In this document: piece by piece, positions 1 through 6,710 of the stretch
How the letters are laid out: every line of letters starts with the position of its first letter
Numbering within the stretch: position 1 is the stretch's first letter
DNA from: Planctomycetota bacterium
GTDB taxonomy: Bacteria > Planctomycetota > UBA8108 > UBA1146
Assembly (NCBI GenBank): GCA_002691835.1
Contig: NZJA01000149.1
Span: 6,448 to 21,272, forward strand
DNA: 14,825 bases
Reading direction: 5' to 3'
Notes under the pieces: model-generated
The model's input: only the letters and a program-made list of their open reading frames with translations
Told to the model about the DNA's origin: nothing
Databases searched by the model: none
Program-made: the position numbers and the translations under genes

Positions 1-2
1 GG

Positions 3-479
3 ACCTATCAAGGAAACAAAATGGTCGATATCACTCAGTTCCCAGAAAACACTTATGGATTCGTTTATATAAATAAACACATACCTTCAGGGAAATCATA
101 TATCGGAAAAAAAGTTTTACAATTTACTAAAAAAGTAAAACTTGGGAAAAAAGAACTAGCTGCTCTAACAGGAGTAGTTGGTCGTCGCCCTTCATATAAA
201 ATAGCAATTAAAGAATCGGATTGGAAAAATTATTATGGTTCCCAAAAAGATATTAAAAAATTGTTACTTGAAGGAAAAAAAGACGAATTTGAACGTACTA
301 TACTAAAATGTGTACCTAATAAAAAATCATTAACATATTTTGAATTAAAATATCAAATGATCTATCAGGTACTAGAAAGACCGGATGAATTTTTCAATGA
401 TAATATTCTAGGTAAATTTTTTACTAAAGATTTAGAGGATATTGAATATGAAGATCCTTTGGAAATTAAAATACATTAA
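3..479 (+). CDS. GIY-YIG-like phage endonuclease, 5' end outside window
   Basis: Probable small DNA endonuclease of the GIY-YIG type found in T4-like phages, where relatives are often labelled Seg-like. Numbering from the ATG at 21, a GFVY segment (residues 13-16) stands in for GIY and YIGKK (27-31) for YIG. A conserved-looking YYGS lies at 71-74, a possible catalytic Glu at 108 and an NDNILGKFF stretch at 126-134 that could supply the active-site Asn. I do not see the usual catalytic Arg clearly, so activity is uncertain. The frame is open to the left edge and reads TYQGNK before the ATG; from memory, family members have a Y-x-G-K segment just before this point, so the true start is probably upstream. 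An AAGGA at 10-14 would, however, suit the ATG at 21. The gene ends 16 bases before the primase. Confidence 0.75.
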   Translation, partial: TYQGNKMVDITQFPENTYGFVYINKHIPSGKSYIGKKVLQFTKKVKLGKKELAALTGVVGRRPSYKIAIKESDWKNYYGSQKDIKKLLLEGKKDEFERTILKCVPNKKSLTYFELKYQMIYQVLERPDEFFNDNILGKFFTKDLEDIEYEDPLEIKIH

Positions 480-495
480 CGTATATTATATCGTT

Positions 496-1425
496 ATGGT
501 AAATCAGTTATTAGTTACTTTAGTAAATTCCGTATTAGGCACAGGCAAGCAAACTGCCCGTGGTAATATGGCATATACATGCCCTCACTGTAATCATCAT
601 AAACCTAAATTAGAAATTAATTTTACTGAAAATAAAGAAGGTAATAATCCTTGGCATTGTTGGGTATGTGATAAAAAAGGTAAATCAATATTACAATTAT
701 TAAGAAAAGCAGGTGCATCACAAGATAAGATAACTGAAGCAAAAACTTATGTAAAAGATGTTACATATACTACTAAAGAAAAAGTGGTAAATGTACTAAA
801 ATTACCTAGCGAATATATGCGTTTAGACCAGTCAGATAACAACAGTATTATTAAACGCCATGCCTTAGCGTATTTAAAAAGACGTGACATTAGTATGACG
901 GATATTAGTAAATATAATATTGGTTATTGTGAAGAAGGTTTATATAAAAATATGATTATATTACCAACTTATGATAAAGATGGAAGTATAAATTATTATA
1001 CCGCCCGTTCATTTGAAAAGGATGCGTTTGTAAAATATAGGAATCCCCAAGTATCAAGAGATATAATTCCTAACGAACATTTTATTAATTGGAATTTACC
1101 AATTATATTATGTGAAGGATTATTTGATGCTATGGCTATAAAAAGAAATGCAATACCTTTATTAGGTAAAAACATACAGAGTAATTTAATGAAAAAAATA
1201 GTTACTTCAGTAGTAGACAAAATTTATATTGCGTTAGATAGGGATGCAATTAAACAAGCTTTAAAATTCTGCGAAAAATTAATGGCAGAAGGTAAAGAAG
1301 TCTATCTTGTAGATTTACAAGATAAGGATCCGAGCGAAATGGGTTTTAAAAATTTCACAAAACTGATTCAAAAAACAGTTCCTTTAACCTATTATAATTT
1401 AATGGAACAAAAACTATCTATATGA
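496..1425 (+). CDS. DNA primase, zinc ribbon plus TOPRIM (T4 gp61-like)
   Basis: Replicative primase that makes RNA primers for lagging-strand synthesis together with the phage helicase. From the chosen start it has 309 residues. A four-cysteine zinc ribbon lies at the N-terminus (C29-x2-C32 and C55-x2-C58). The TOPRIM fold follows, with a CEGLFDA segment around E207 for the catalytic Glu, ALDRD with D248 and D250, and a DKDPSE segment near 276-281, typical of phage primases. An ATG at 442 would add 18 residues that overlap the upstream gene and do not look like the family's start; the ATG at 496 begins MVNQLL, directly before the NSVLG segment that leads into the zinc ribbon. There is no Shine-Dalgarno. 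The stop overlaps the next start by four bases (ATGA), suggesting coupled translation with the nuclease. Confidence 0.9.
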   Translation: MVNQLLVTLVNSVLGTGKQTARGNMAYTCPHCNHHKPKLEINFTENKEGNNPWHCWVCDKKGKSILQLLRKAGASQDKITEAKTYVKDVTYTTKEKVVNVLKLPSEYMRLDQSDNNSIIKRHALAYLKRRDISMTDISKYNIGYCEEGLYKNMIILPTYDKDGSINYYTARSFEKDAFVKYRNPQVSRDIIPNEHFINWNLPIILCEGLFDAMAIKRNAIPLLGKNIQSNLMKKIVTSVVDKIYIALDRDAIKQALKFCEKLMAEGKEVYLVDLQDKDPSEMGFKNFTKLIQKTVPLTYYNLMEQKLSI

Positions 1426-2189
1426 TAAAGAAATCTTATAACAGAATTCTAGAGATCTCAGACGATCACAAACAAATTACCTTACCAGATTCAAGGTATT
1501 ACAGACGTAATGGTGAATATTATCCATCTATTACTTATGTTTTAAATTGTTATCCAAAAGGCAAGTATTTTCAAGACTGGCTAAAAAAGGTAGGACATAG
1601 TGCAGATTGGATTGTTAAGAAGGCATCAGAAGAAGGTACTAAGGTGCACGAAATGATTGAAGAGTATTTTACAGGAGCGGAATTAACTTATCTTAATGAT
1701 AGTGGTTACCCAAAAATGGATCCTAATGTATGGCAAATGTTTTTACGTTTTGTTGACTTTTGGGAAACACATAACCCAACATTAATTGAAACTGAAGTAC
1801 ATTTATTTAGTGAAGAACTTAAAGTCGCTGGTACTTGTGATTTAATTTGTGAAATTGATGGTGAATTGTGGGTTATTGATTTTAAAACTAGTAACCATTT
1901 ACAAACAACTTATGATCTGCAGGGTGCAGCTTATGCTCAATGTTATAAAGAATGTTTTGGTAAAACAGCTGATCGTGTAGGTGTATTATGGTTAAAATCA
2001 AAATCTAGAGGAGCTGATAGATCAGGTACTAGATTAAAAGGTAAAAATTGGGAAGTATATGAGTCACCAAGAACTCAAGAAGAAAATATAGATATTTATA
2101 AAGCAGTAAAAAGCATATTTGATATCGAAAACCCCAAACATAAACCAGCTACACAAAGTTTTAAAACAACAGTAAAAAGATCAGTGTGA
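1422..2189 (+). CDS. PD-(D/E)XK nuclease, RecB/Cas4-like
   Basis: Probable DNA exonuclease for replication, recombination or host-DNA breakdown. In the 255 residues the RecB-family motifs come in order: GTKVHE with H76 and E77, AGTCD with D140, VIDFKT with D153 and K155, then QGAAYAQCY with Q167 and Y171. These give the acidic/Lys active site plus the downstream Q-x3-Y helix. The C-terminus lacks the cysteine cluster that holds an iron-sulfur centre in true Cas4 or AddB proteins, so this is the simple phage form. It starts inside the primase stop (ATGA) and ends by sharing GTGA with the next gene, so all three are probably translated together. The family is secure, the substrate and polarity are not visible. 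Confidence 0.88.
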   Translation: MIKKSYNRILEISDDHKQITLPDSRYYRRNGEYYPSITYVLNCYPKGKYFQDWLKKVGHSADWIVKKASEEGTKVHEMIEEYFTGAELTYLNDSGYPKMDPNVWQMFLRFVDFWETHNPTLIETEVHLFSEELKVAGTCDLICEIDGELWVIDFKTSNHLQTTYDLQGAAYAQCYKECFGKTADRVGVLWLKSKSRGADRSGTRLKGKNWEVYESPRTQEENIDIYKAVKSIFDIENPKHKPATQSFKTTVKRSV

Positions 2190-2734
2190 GAATAGTATAT
2201 TTTCCAGTAGGTAAAGTATGCACAGCAGCTTATGCTGCAAATGAAGCAAAATTAAGGGTAAGAAATTATCCTTTTGATTGGAGTGGTAATTCTTATAAAA
2301 CTGTATCCTATATTTTAGATAATGGACTAGATGACATATTTGATGATGTTGAAATAGTAAATAGTGGTTTATTTGAAGGTAAACAAATATGGGATAAAAC
2401 ATATAAAATGATGTTTATTCATGAGCGAGAAGATAAACTATCAACTACTAAAAAGAAATACTTAAAAAGATATAATAACATCATCCATGATATAAAAAAT
2501 GGGGATGTTATTTATCTAATCCAAAGTTCTAGTTGTGAACGCGTATTATCAGACCACTATAGTGATCTTGTACCTTTTTTTAAAAGTGATATTTTAATTG
2601 AAAAAGACATGGATAGTAATAATTTAGATTGTGTAAAAGAATCAATTCTAAAAATAAATCCTAATATTGATGTTAAAATAACTAGCCATAGTTTATATAA
2701 GACTCTTGTGGAAGAATTAGGATACCTGAAATAG
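2186..2734 (+). CDS. DUF1796-like putative papain-like cysteine peptidase
   Basis: 182-residue protein resembling the DUF1796 group, which is predicted, not proven, to have a papain-like cysteine peptidase fold. Visible marks are an early Cys (C12), then YPFDW at 28-32, which is the hallmark PFDW of the group, and a FIHE segment around 77-80 that could supply the His. It starts with GTG, sharing four bases (GTGA) with the nuclease stop; the first in-frame ATG comes only near residue 75, after the PFDW motif, so the GTG is well supported. Its place next to primase and nuclease gives no clear job. Options include processing of a host or phage protein or an anti-defence role. No signal peptide is visible. 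It is the last gene before the terminator region. Confidence 0.62.
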   Translation: MRIVYFPVGKVCTAAYAANEAKLRVRNYPFDWSGNSYKTVSYILDNGLDDIFDDVEIVNSGLFEGKQIWDKTYKMMFIHEREDKLSTTKKKYLKRYNNIIHDIKNGDVIYLIQSSSCERVLSDHYSDLVPFFKSDILIEKDMDSNNLDCVKESILKINPNIDVKITSHSLYKTLVEELGYLK

Positions 2735-2750
2735 GGGTCGTATATTCACA
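2733..2750 (+). promoter_or_regulatory. 18-base repeated promoter-like element, copy 1
   Basis: AGGGGTCGTATATTCACA overlaps the stop codon of the DUF1796-like gene. The same element, with one mismatch, recurs 189 bases on, before the next gene. The TATATT core looks like a -10/-7 box and would place a start near 2753, right at the first helix of the possible small RNA. No convincing -33/-35 box is visible upstream of this copy. Confidence 0.45.
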
Positions 2751-2752
2751 CC

Positions 2753-2895
2753 AAGTTAGTTAAGGTCAAAGCTGGTAGGGAGTAGTCCAGGTAAAAGATC
2801 CCATGAGTGTAAAACACCATCCGCTAATCTTAAATGCATGCGGTTTCAATCTACAACTTAACAACATAAGCCCGGAAGACGTTTCGGGCTTTTTA
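2753..2895 (+). ncRNA. Possible structured phage small RNA
   Basis: This noncoding stretch folds by eye into a closed unit. A 9-bp helix with one bulged A joins 2755-2764 (GTTaGTTAAG) to 2857-2865 (CTTAACAAC). Inside it three hairpins follow each other without gaps: GGGA 2778-2781 with TCCC 2799-2802; ATGaGTGT 2803-2810 with ACACCAT 2814-2820; and CCGC 2821-2824 with GCGG 2840-2843. A strong intrinsic terminator follows directly. The left end fits the predicted start from the promoter-like element at 2733-2750. No ORF of note is present. It is not a tRNA, since the arms have wrong lengths and there is no T-loop. The fold was judged by eye, with no energy calculation or covariation, and an alternative CTGG/CCAG pairing (2772-2775 with 2787-2790) competes with the first hairpin. 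It could instead be a leader or 3' UTR. Confidence 0.35.
2868..2894 (+). terminator. Intrinsic (rho-independent) terminator
   Basis: AAGCCCGGAA (2868-2877), loop GACG (2878-2881) and TTTCGGGCTT (2882-2891) form a 10-bp stem with one G-U pair, followed by a T run to 2894. It is a textbook terminator for plus-strand transcripts, ending either the replication operon or the possible small RNA. A new promoter-like element starts 28 bases later. Confidence 0.85.
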
Positions 2896-2921
2896 TGCGA
2901 TAAAATTTGGCTACCCGAGGA

Positions 2922-2939
2922 AGGGGTCGTATATTTACA
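2922..2939 (+). promoter_or_regulatory. 18-base repeated promoter-like element, copy 2
   Basis: AGGGGTCGTATATTTACA matches the copy at 2733-2750 in 17 of 18 bases and lies after the terminator, before the gene at 2974. TATATTTA (2931-2938) fits the Bacteroidota -7 box TAnnTTTG in all but the last base, and TTTG at 2906-2909 lies 21 bases upstream, a good -33 box. Transcription would start near 2943, leaving a leader of about 30 bases. Confidence 0.5.
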
Positions 2940-2973
2940 GGGTAAATAAGGATAATAATTAAAAATAAAGGTC

Positions 2974-3228
2974 ATGAAATTCAAAAATTTAGGTTTTATT
3001 AAACACCCAGTTGTAAAAGGAATTATTTCTCAAGTATTCACAGATGATGGTACTCGTATTTCTATAGTATGTGGAGAAGGTATGTACAGTACCTCTAGAG
3101 CTGGTAACAGAGCTATATGTGATAGCATTGAAGATGCTGGAAGTTTTGAAGTAATGGTTGGAGATAATGATCCATTAGGATGGCAATCAAAAGAAGATAT
3201 TGATAAACTTTTTGAAAAATTATTTTAG
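2974..3228 (+). CDS. Small phage protein of unknown function
   Basis: 84-residue acidic protein that I do not recognise. It has alternating hydrophobic stretches suggesting a small beta-rich domain (residues 12-45), a GEGMYS segment around 36-41, and a closing helix with DPLGW then SKEDIDKLFEKLF. This end is like that of several short phage proteins where a G-x-x-S-x-E-D-V helix closes the chain, which is only a loose resemblance. No signal peptide or membrane segment is visible. AAAGG four bases before the ATG might act as a weak ribosome site. It is the first gene after the terminator and the second promoter-like repeat, so it likely starts a new transcript with the tiny gene that follows one base after its stop. 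Confidence 0.65.
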   Translation: MKFKNLGFIKHPVVKGIISQVFTDDGTRISIVCGEGMYSTSRAGNRAICDSIEDAGSFEVMVGDNDPLGWQSKEDIDKLFEKLF

Positions 3229-3229
3229 T

Positions 3230-3358
3230 ATGATGAGTAGTGAAGAAATTTATTGGGAAGAGCAAGAATATAAACGCGCTCAAGAAATAATGCAGAAAAA
3301 TGTTATGGATGTAACTAAAGAAGAATTAGAGTTTTTAAAGAAGATGAACATGATTTAA
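3230..3358 (+). CDS. Tiny charged helical protein, 42 residues
   Basis: Short ORF beginning MMSSEEIYWEEQ and ending KKMNMI, starting one base after the preceding stop. It is strongly charged and looks wholly helical: an acidic N-terminal half with EEQEYKRAQ, then TKEELEFLKKM. The start could be either of the two adjacent ATGs (3230 or 3233). Support comes from its fit in the tight gene order, filling the gap between 3228 and the AT-rich motif at 3365, and from phage-like amino-acid composition. No function can be assigned. It could be a small regulator or simply a spacer ORF. Confidence 0.5.
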   Translation: MMSSEEIYWEEQEYKRAQEIMQKNVMDVTKEELEFLKKMNMI

Positions 3359-3364
3359 ACTTCG

Positions 3365-3376
3365 ATATTTATAATA
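3365..3376 (+). promoter_or_regulatory. AT-rich late-promoter-like motif, site 1
   Basis: ATATTTATAATA lies one base before the ATG at 3378. It matches the motif before the genes at 6327, 9072 and 13512. As a T4-type late -10 box it would place the transcript start inside the gene, so at this site a role in translation, or a different start geometry, is as likely. Confidence 0.35.
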
Positions 3377-3377
3377 T

Positions 3378-4220
3378 ATGATAGAACTAAATAACTTACT
3401 AAAAGAAGTAACCAATGCCGCAGGAGTAAATGCTGGGGCAATTGGTGGTCAAGATAAACCAAAAGCAATTATATTAGCTGGTGCTCCTGGTGCTGGTAAA
3501 GGATATGTTTTAAAAGGTTTAAATATCGGAGGATTTAAAGTATTAAATATAGATAATACTTATATTCAAAATCTAAAAAAAGCAAATGTATCTTTAGATT
3601 TAAAAAATGCTGGACCTGAAGAAAGAAGTAAACAGGCAATAGCAATGGCAGATGCTAATAAAGAATTTAAAGGTAAAGTAGCAGCTACAATAGCAGGTAA
3701 AGAATCATTTATACTAGATGGTACAGCAGCATCTTACAAAAAAACCGAAGAGTTAGTAAATGAATTAAAAAAAGTAGGGTATGAAGTATTTATGCTTTAT
3801 GTTTATACTGATTTAGAAAGATCGTTAAAACAAAACGAGCTTAGATTTCAGGCATCAGATGGTAAAGATAGAAGTTTAGCGCCTGCAATCGTGTTAAAAA
3901 CATGGAATAATGTGACCCAAAACTACGGTCCATATAGAAATTTATTTGGTGATGACAATTTTATATCAGTTGCTAATACTTTAGAAGATGAAAAATTAGA
4001 AGATTTAGATGCAATAGTAGATAAATATTTAAAACCTTATTCTCCTAAAAACACAAAACCTAAATCACCAGCTAGAGCAGCATATGCAGCTAAACAAAAA
4101 GAAAAAGTTAATAGCCAAATAAGAAAATTACTATCAGATCAGGGCGTTAAAGATATAATTGATAATTCAATTTCAAGAGAAGAAGCACAAAGAGCAATTT
4201 CAAAATTTTTAAATAAATAA
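3378..4220 (+). CDS. P-loop kinase, zeta-toxin/AAA_33-like
   Basis: 280-residue nucleotide-binding protein. A Walker A motif, GAPGAGKG (residues 35-42), follows a hydrophobic strand IILA. NIDN at 57-60 follows the second strand, FILDGT at 111-116 resembles the strand bearing the second acidic site, and YVYTDLERSLKQNELR (141-156) gives the lid-type arginines. This order fits small-molecule or zeta-like kinases. The first 10 residues, MIELNNLLKE, form a short amphipathic helix like those of several neighbours. The C-terminal 55 residues are Lys/Ala-rich and helical. The stop shares a base with the next start (TAATG), so it is probably coupled to the three-domain protein and may act on the same nucleotide. 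The substrate is unknown. No antitoxin-like partner is visible, which argues against a toxin-antitoxin pair. Confidence 0.75.
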   Translation: MIELNNLLKEVTNAAGVNAGAIGGQDKPKAIILAGAPGAGKGYVLKGLNIGGFKVLNIDNTYIQNLKKANVSLDLKNAGPEERSKQAIAMADANKEFKGKVAATIAGKESFILDGTAASYKKTEELVNELKKVGYEVFMLYVYTDLERSLKQNELRFQASDGKDRSLAPAIVLKTWNNVTQNYGPYRNLFGDDNFISVANTLEDEKLEDLDAIVDKYLKPYSPKNTKPKSPARAAYAAKQKEKVNSQIRKLLSDQGVKDIIDNSISREEAQRAISKFLNK

Positions 4221-5731
4221 TGAGTTTAGTTAACGAAATTATAAAAGGACTATTACCCGAAGACGAAAAAAGAACGGTAGCGGTATATGGAGGTGGTTTT
4301 AAACCTCCTACAAATGGTCATTTCCAAGTTGTAAAACAAGCAATAGAAAAAAACCCTGATATAGATAAATTTATTATCTTAATTGGTGGTAAAGAAAGAG
4401 ATGGTGTAACCCCAGAAGAAGCATTATTAATTTGGGATATTTATAAACAATATTTACCTATTAATGTAGAAGTAAAATTAAGTGCTAAACCACCTATTCA
4501 AGCAGTATATAATTATGCTAAAGAACACCCAGATGAAAATGTAATATTCATACTTGGAGCCAGAGAAGGTAATGAAGATGATTTTGCTGATATAGCAAAA
4601 AGAACAACTTCAATAGATAAATATCCTAATTTAAGAGTTGGTACTACAGTAACAAAAAGTGGGGCATCAGGTACTGCAGCTAGAAATGCAGCTAAAGTAT
4701 CATCGGAAAAATTAAGACCACTATTACCAAAAGAAATAACAGATGAAGAAGCAGAAGAAATTTTTGGGTATGTTAATGATGTAGTAAATGAACAAAAAAT
4801 ATTAAAAGAAGTATTAGATCCAATTAATTTTGATTTTAATCCTTTGATTAAATCATTAACTACAAGTATGGAAAATGATGGGTTGAAATTAAAACCCTAT
4901 CCTAAAGTTAAATTTATCCACACTGATTTTAAAAACGCAGATAACTTTTTCGGTAAAACCGCGTATTATGACCCCAACAATAATGAAGTTGTACTATATA
5001 CGTTAGGTAGACATCCCAAGGATATATTACGTTCATATGCGCATGAATTAATACACGTTCACCAAAACCATGAAAATAGATTAGAAAACATTAATACCGA
5101 TAATGTTAATGAAGATGACTATTTAGAACAAATAGAACGTGAAGCATATGAAGAAGGAAATATTGCATTTAGGAGTTGGACTAATAAAGATCCTTTTGGA
5201 TTAGCTGAAGCAATATTTGAAATAGCTGAAGATGAAAATTACTACATTTATTTAGATATGGATGGTGTAGTAGCTGACTTTGATAAACGATTTGAAGATT
5301 TATCAGGTATGATGCCTCAAGCATATATTGAAAAAAATGATTTAAATGCTTTTTGGGATTTAATTGATGAAAAACATAAAGTAGCATTTTGGAGAGGTAT
5401 TGAATTAATGCCTGGTGCAGAAAAATTAGTTAAATTTGTAGAACAACATCCATTTGAGATGTTAACTGCACCTTCTATTAAAAAACAAAGTATTATTGGA
5501 AAAGGCTTGTGGGTTAAAGATAAAGTTGGTACATTATATTCAACGAAGCCAAAAGTAACATATAGATCGGCTAAACAAAAACACACAGTTAAACCAAATT
5601 TAACAAAATTTGATATTTTAATTGATGATAAAGGTAGTACAATTGATAACTGGAACGCAGCAGGTGGTACAGGGATTTTCTACCAAAATGCTGATCAAGT
5701 AATTAATGATTTGAAAAAATTAGGTTTATGA
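4220..5731 (+). CDS. Three-domain nucleotidyltransferase / HExxH / HAD nucleotidase
   Basis: 503-residue fusion. Domain 1 (about 18-190) is a cytidylyltransferase-type nucleotidyltransferase. GGGFKPPTNGH at 24-34 is the (T/H)xGH-type nucleotide site and SGTAAR at 150-155 the second phosphate-binding motif, as in NMN, FAD or phosphopantetheine adenylyltransferases. Domain 2 (about 198-325) holds HELIH at 275-279, an HExxH zinc-peptidase motif; E310 or E312 downstream could be the third ligand. Domain 3 (about 341-503) is a HAD 5'-nucleotidase: DMDGVVADFD at 346-355 with both catalytic Asps, T416 for motif II, and IDD at 468-470 for motif IV, much like 5'(3')-deoxyribonucleotidases. It overlaps the kinase by one base and the next gene by ATGA. 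The nucleotidyltransferase substrate and peptidase activity are inferred only. I know of no standard enzyme with this order. Confidence 0.85.
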   Translation: MSLVNEIIKGLLPEDEKRTVAVYGGGFKPPTNGHFQVVKQAIEKNPDIDKFIILIGGKERDGVTPEEALLIWDIYKQYLPINVEVKLSAKPPIQAVYNYAKEHPDENVIFILGAREGNEDDFADIAKRTTSIDKYPNLRVGTTVTKSGASGTAARNAAKVSSEKLRPLLPKEITDEEAEEIFGYVNDVVNEQKILKEVLDPINFDFNPLIKSLTTSMENDGLKLKPYPKVKFIHTDFKNADNFFGKTAYYDPNNNEVVLYTLGRHPKDILRSYAHELIHVHQNHENRLENINTDNVNEDDYLEQIEREAYEEGNIAFRSWTNKDPFGLAEAIFEIAEDENYYIYLDMDGVVADFDKRFEDLSGMMPQAYIEKNDLNAFWDLIDEKHKVAFWRGIELMPGAEKLVKFVEQHPFEMLTAPSIKKQSIIGKGLWVKDKVGTLYSTKPKVTYRSAKQKHTVKPNLTKFDILIDDKGSTIDNWNAAGGTGIFYQNADQVINDLKKLGL

Positions 5732-6297
5732 CCCAACTAAAAAAAGAATTTCAAAAGAAAGATGTTGAAAGAATCCGTAATCTTGTTCAGGGTAAATATG
5801 GAGAAAAAACAAGAGAATCAGTAGGTTATACACCACCTGATGAACAATATAAAGAAGGAGATATTTGGGAATCCAGAGATGGTCGTACTTGGACTATTAG
5901 AGATGGTATAAAACAAAATATTACTAAATTAGACAAAGCTAAAAAAGCTCATGTAATGCCTTTATTTTGTCCTAAATGTAAAAAAATAATGGATCAAAGG
6001 GTAGATAAGCCCTATTATAATACCTACAAATTCTGTTTAAATTGCTATGCTAAATTTGAAGATAAATTAAAAGCAGAAGGTAAATATGAAGAATACTTTA
6101 ATAATATCAATAATAAAGTAATAGATAATAGAATTCAGGATTTTAAAGATTTTGTAGAATCTAAACTAAATGAATCAAATAATGGCCATGTTACTGAACA
6201 AGGTGATGTAGAAACGTGGCATGGTAAATTAAATGTTGAAAGAGTAGATGAGTATGTAAAAGAAACAGTTGAATACCTAGAGTCACTTAAAAAATAA
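5728..6297 (+). CDS. Zinc-ribbon phage protein of unknown function
   Basis: 189-residue protein starting in the stop of the preceding gene (ATGA). The N-terminal helix has KKDVERIRNLVQGKYG (10-25), followed by EGDIWESRDGRTWTIRDG (43-60), a short beta segment. A treble-clef or zinc-ribbon site follows with C81-x2-C84 and C103-x2-C106, then a charged helical C-terminal region. I recall similar proteins in many marine T4-like phages, always uncharacterised. The four-cysteine site suggests binding of zinc and perhaps nucleic acid; no HNH catalytic residues are seen. It ends seven bases before the late-promoter-like motif at 6304 and probably belongs with the kinase and the fusion protein. Confidence 0.7.
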   Translation: MTQLKKEFQKKDVERIRNLVQGKYGEKTRESVGYTPPDEQYKEGDIWESRDGRTWTIRDGIKQNITKLDKAKKAHVMPLFCPKCKKIMDQRVDKPYYNTYKFCLNCYAKFEDKLKAEGKYEEYFNNINNKVIDNRIQDFKDFVESKLNESNNGHVTEQGDVETWHGKLNVERVDEYVKETVEYLESLKK

Positions 6298-6303
6298 TTT
6301 TAC

Positions 6304-6324
6304 ATATTTATAATAAAATAAAAG
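6304..6324 (+). promoter_or_regulatory. AT-rich late-promoter-like motif, site 2
   Basis: ATATTTATAATA (6304-6315) continues into AAATAAAAG and stops just short of the ATG at 6327. It is the same 12-mer as at 3365 and 13491. A T4-like geometry would start the transcript near 6321, giving a leader of only about six bases. Confidence 0.45.
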
Positions 6325-6326
6325 TA

Positions 6327-6710
6327 ATGAAAGACAATTTTGACCATCACGCTTGGAAGCTAAATCAGCTACATGAAGAAATCCGTAAGGAAATTGAAAT
6401 GTATATTGATGGCCTTATCCCATTAATTAAAAAAATTGATTTTTGGTATACAGATTTTGGACGTTTATATAAAATAAAAGTCTTAGATGAAAATGGTGAC
6501 GAATTAACAGTTAAAGATGAAGATGATTATAGAGGAGAAAGAAGATTTAATAGTGACGATATTCGTTATGTAGCCAAAAAATTAGGAGTTCAAGTAAATG
6601 ATGATTTTGGTGGTAGAACCTATGATTTTAATTACTACAGAGATTTAGAACCAGTATTTGATAATATAGGAATCGAATTAGATCATGACGATTCAATGGA
6701 TGTAAGCTAA
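6327..6710 (+). CDS. Small acidic phage protein with DNFD N-terminus
   Basis: 127-residue protein of unknown function, acidic overall. The N-terminus, MKDNFDHHAWKLNQLHEE, resembles the start of the protein at 9072 (MDNFDYKKYLKEG) and of many virion-associated marine-phage proteins. After it comes a helix (residues 18-36) and a mixed beta region with DFWYTDFGRLYKIKVLD (38-54), then an acidic C-terminus. It follows a late-promoter-like motif and shares a base with the next start (TAATG). A late virion-associated or scaffold role is my inference from the N-terminus and context; there is no catalytic motif. Confidence 0.62.
   Translation: MKDNFDHHAWKLNQLHEEIRKEIEMYIDGLIPLIKKIDFWYTDFGRLYKIKVLDENGDELTVKDEDDYRGERRFNSDDIRYVAKKLGVQVNDDFGGRTYDFNYYRDLEPVFDNIGIELDHDDSMDVS

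Noticed and set aside
68..75. Exact T4 late-promoter consensus TATAAATA
   Set aside because: It lies inside the endonuclease gene, encoding part of VYINK, far from any downstream start. A chance match in AT-rich coding DNA is the simpler reading.
442..495. Earlier start codons (442, 448) for the primase
   Set aside because: They would overlap the upstream gene and add residues unlike a primase start. The ATG at 496 leads straight into the conserved N-terminal segment.
2755..2865. Cloverleaf-like fold that might be a tRNA
   Set aside because: Stem and loop lengths are wrong, there is no T-loop consensus pairing and no 7-base anticodon loop with proper flanks. Kept only as a possible small RNA.
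3378..4220. Zeta-type toxin of a toxin-antitoxin pair
   Set aside because: The Walker A kinase layout fits, but no small antitoxin-like partner of epsilon type is adjacent; the tiny ORF at 3230 has no resemblance that I can defend. A metabolic kinase is more likely.
2092..4446. ATATTTATAA 10-mers at 2092-2101 and 4437-4446
   Set aside because: Both are inside genes, where the bases encode Asp-Ile-Tyr-Lys. They lack the following AT-rich tail and are not near a start codon. They show that the 10-mer alone is not specific.
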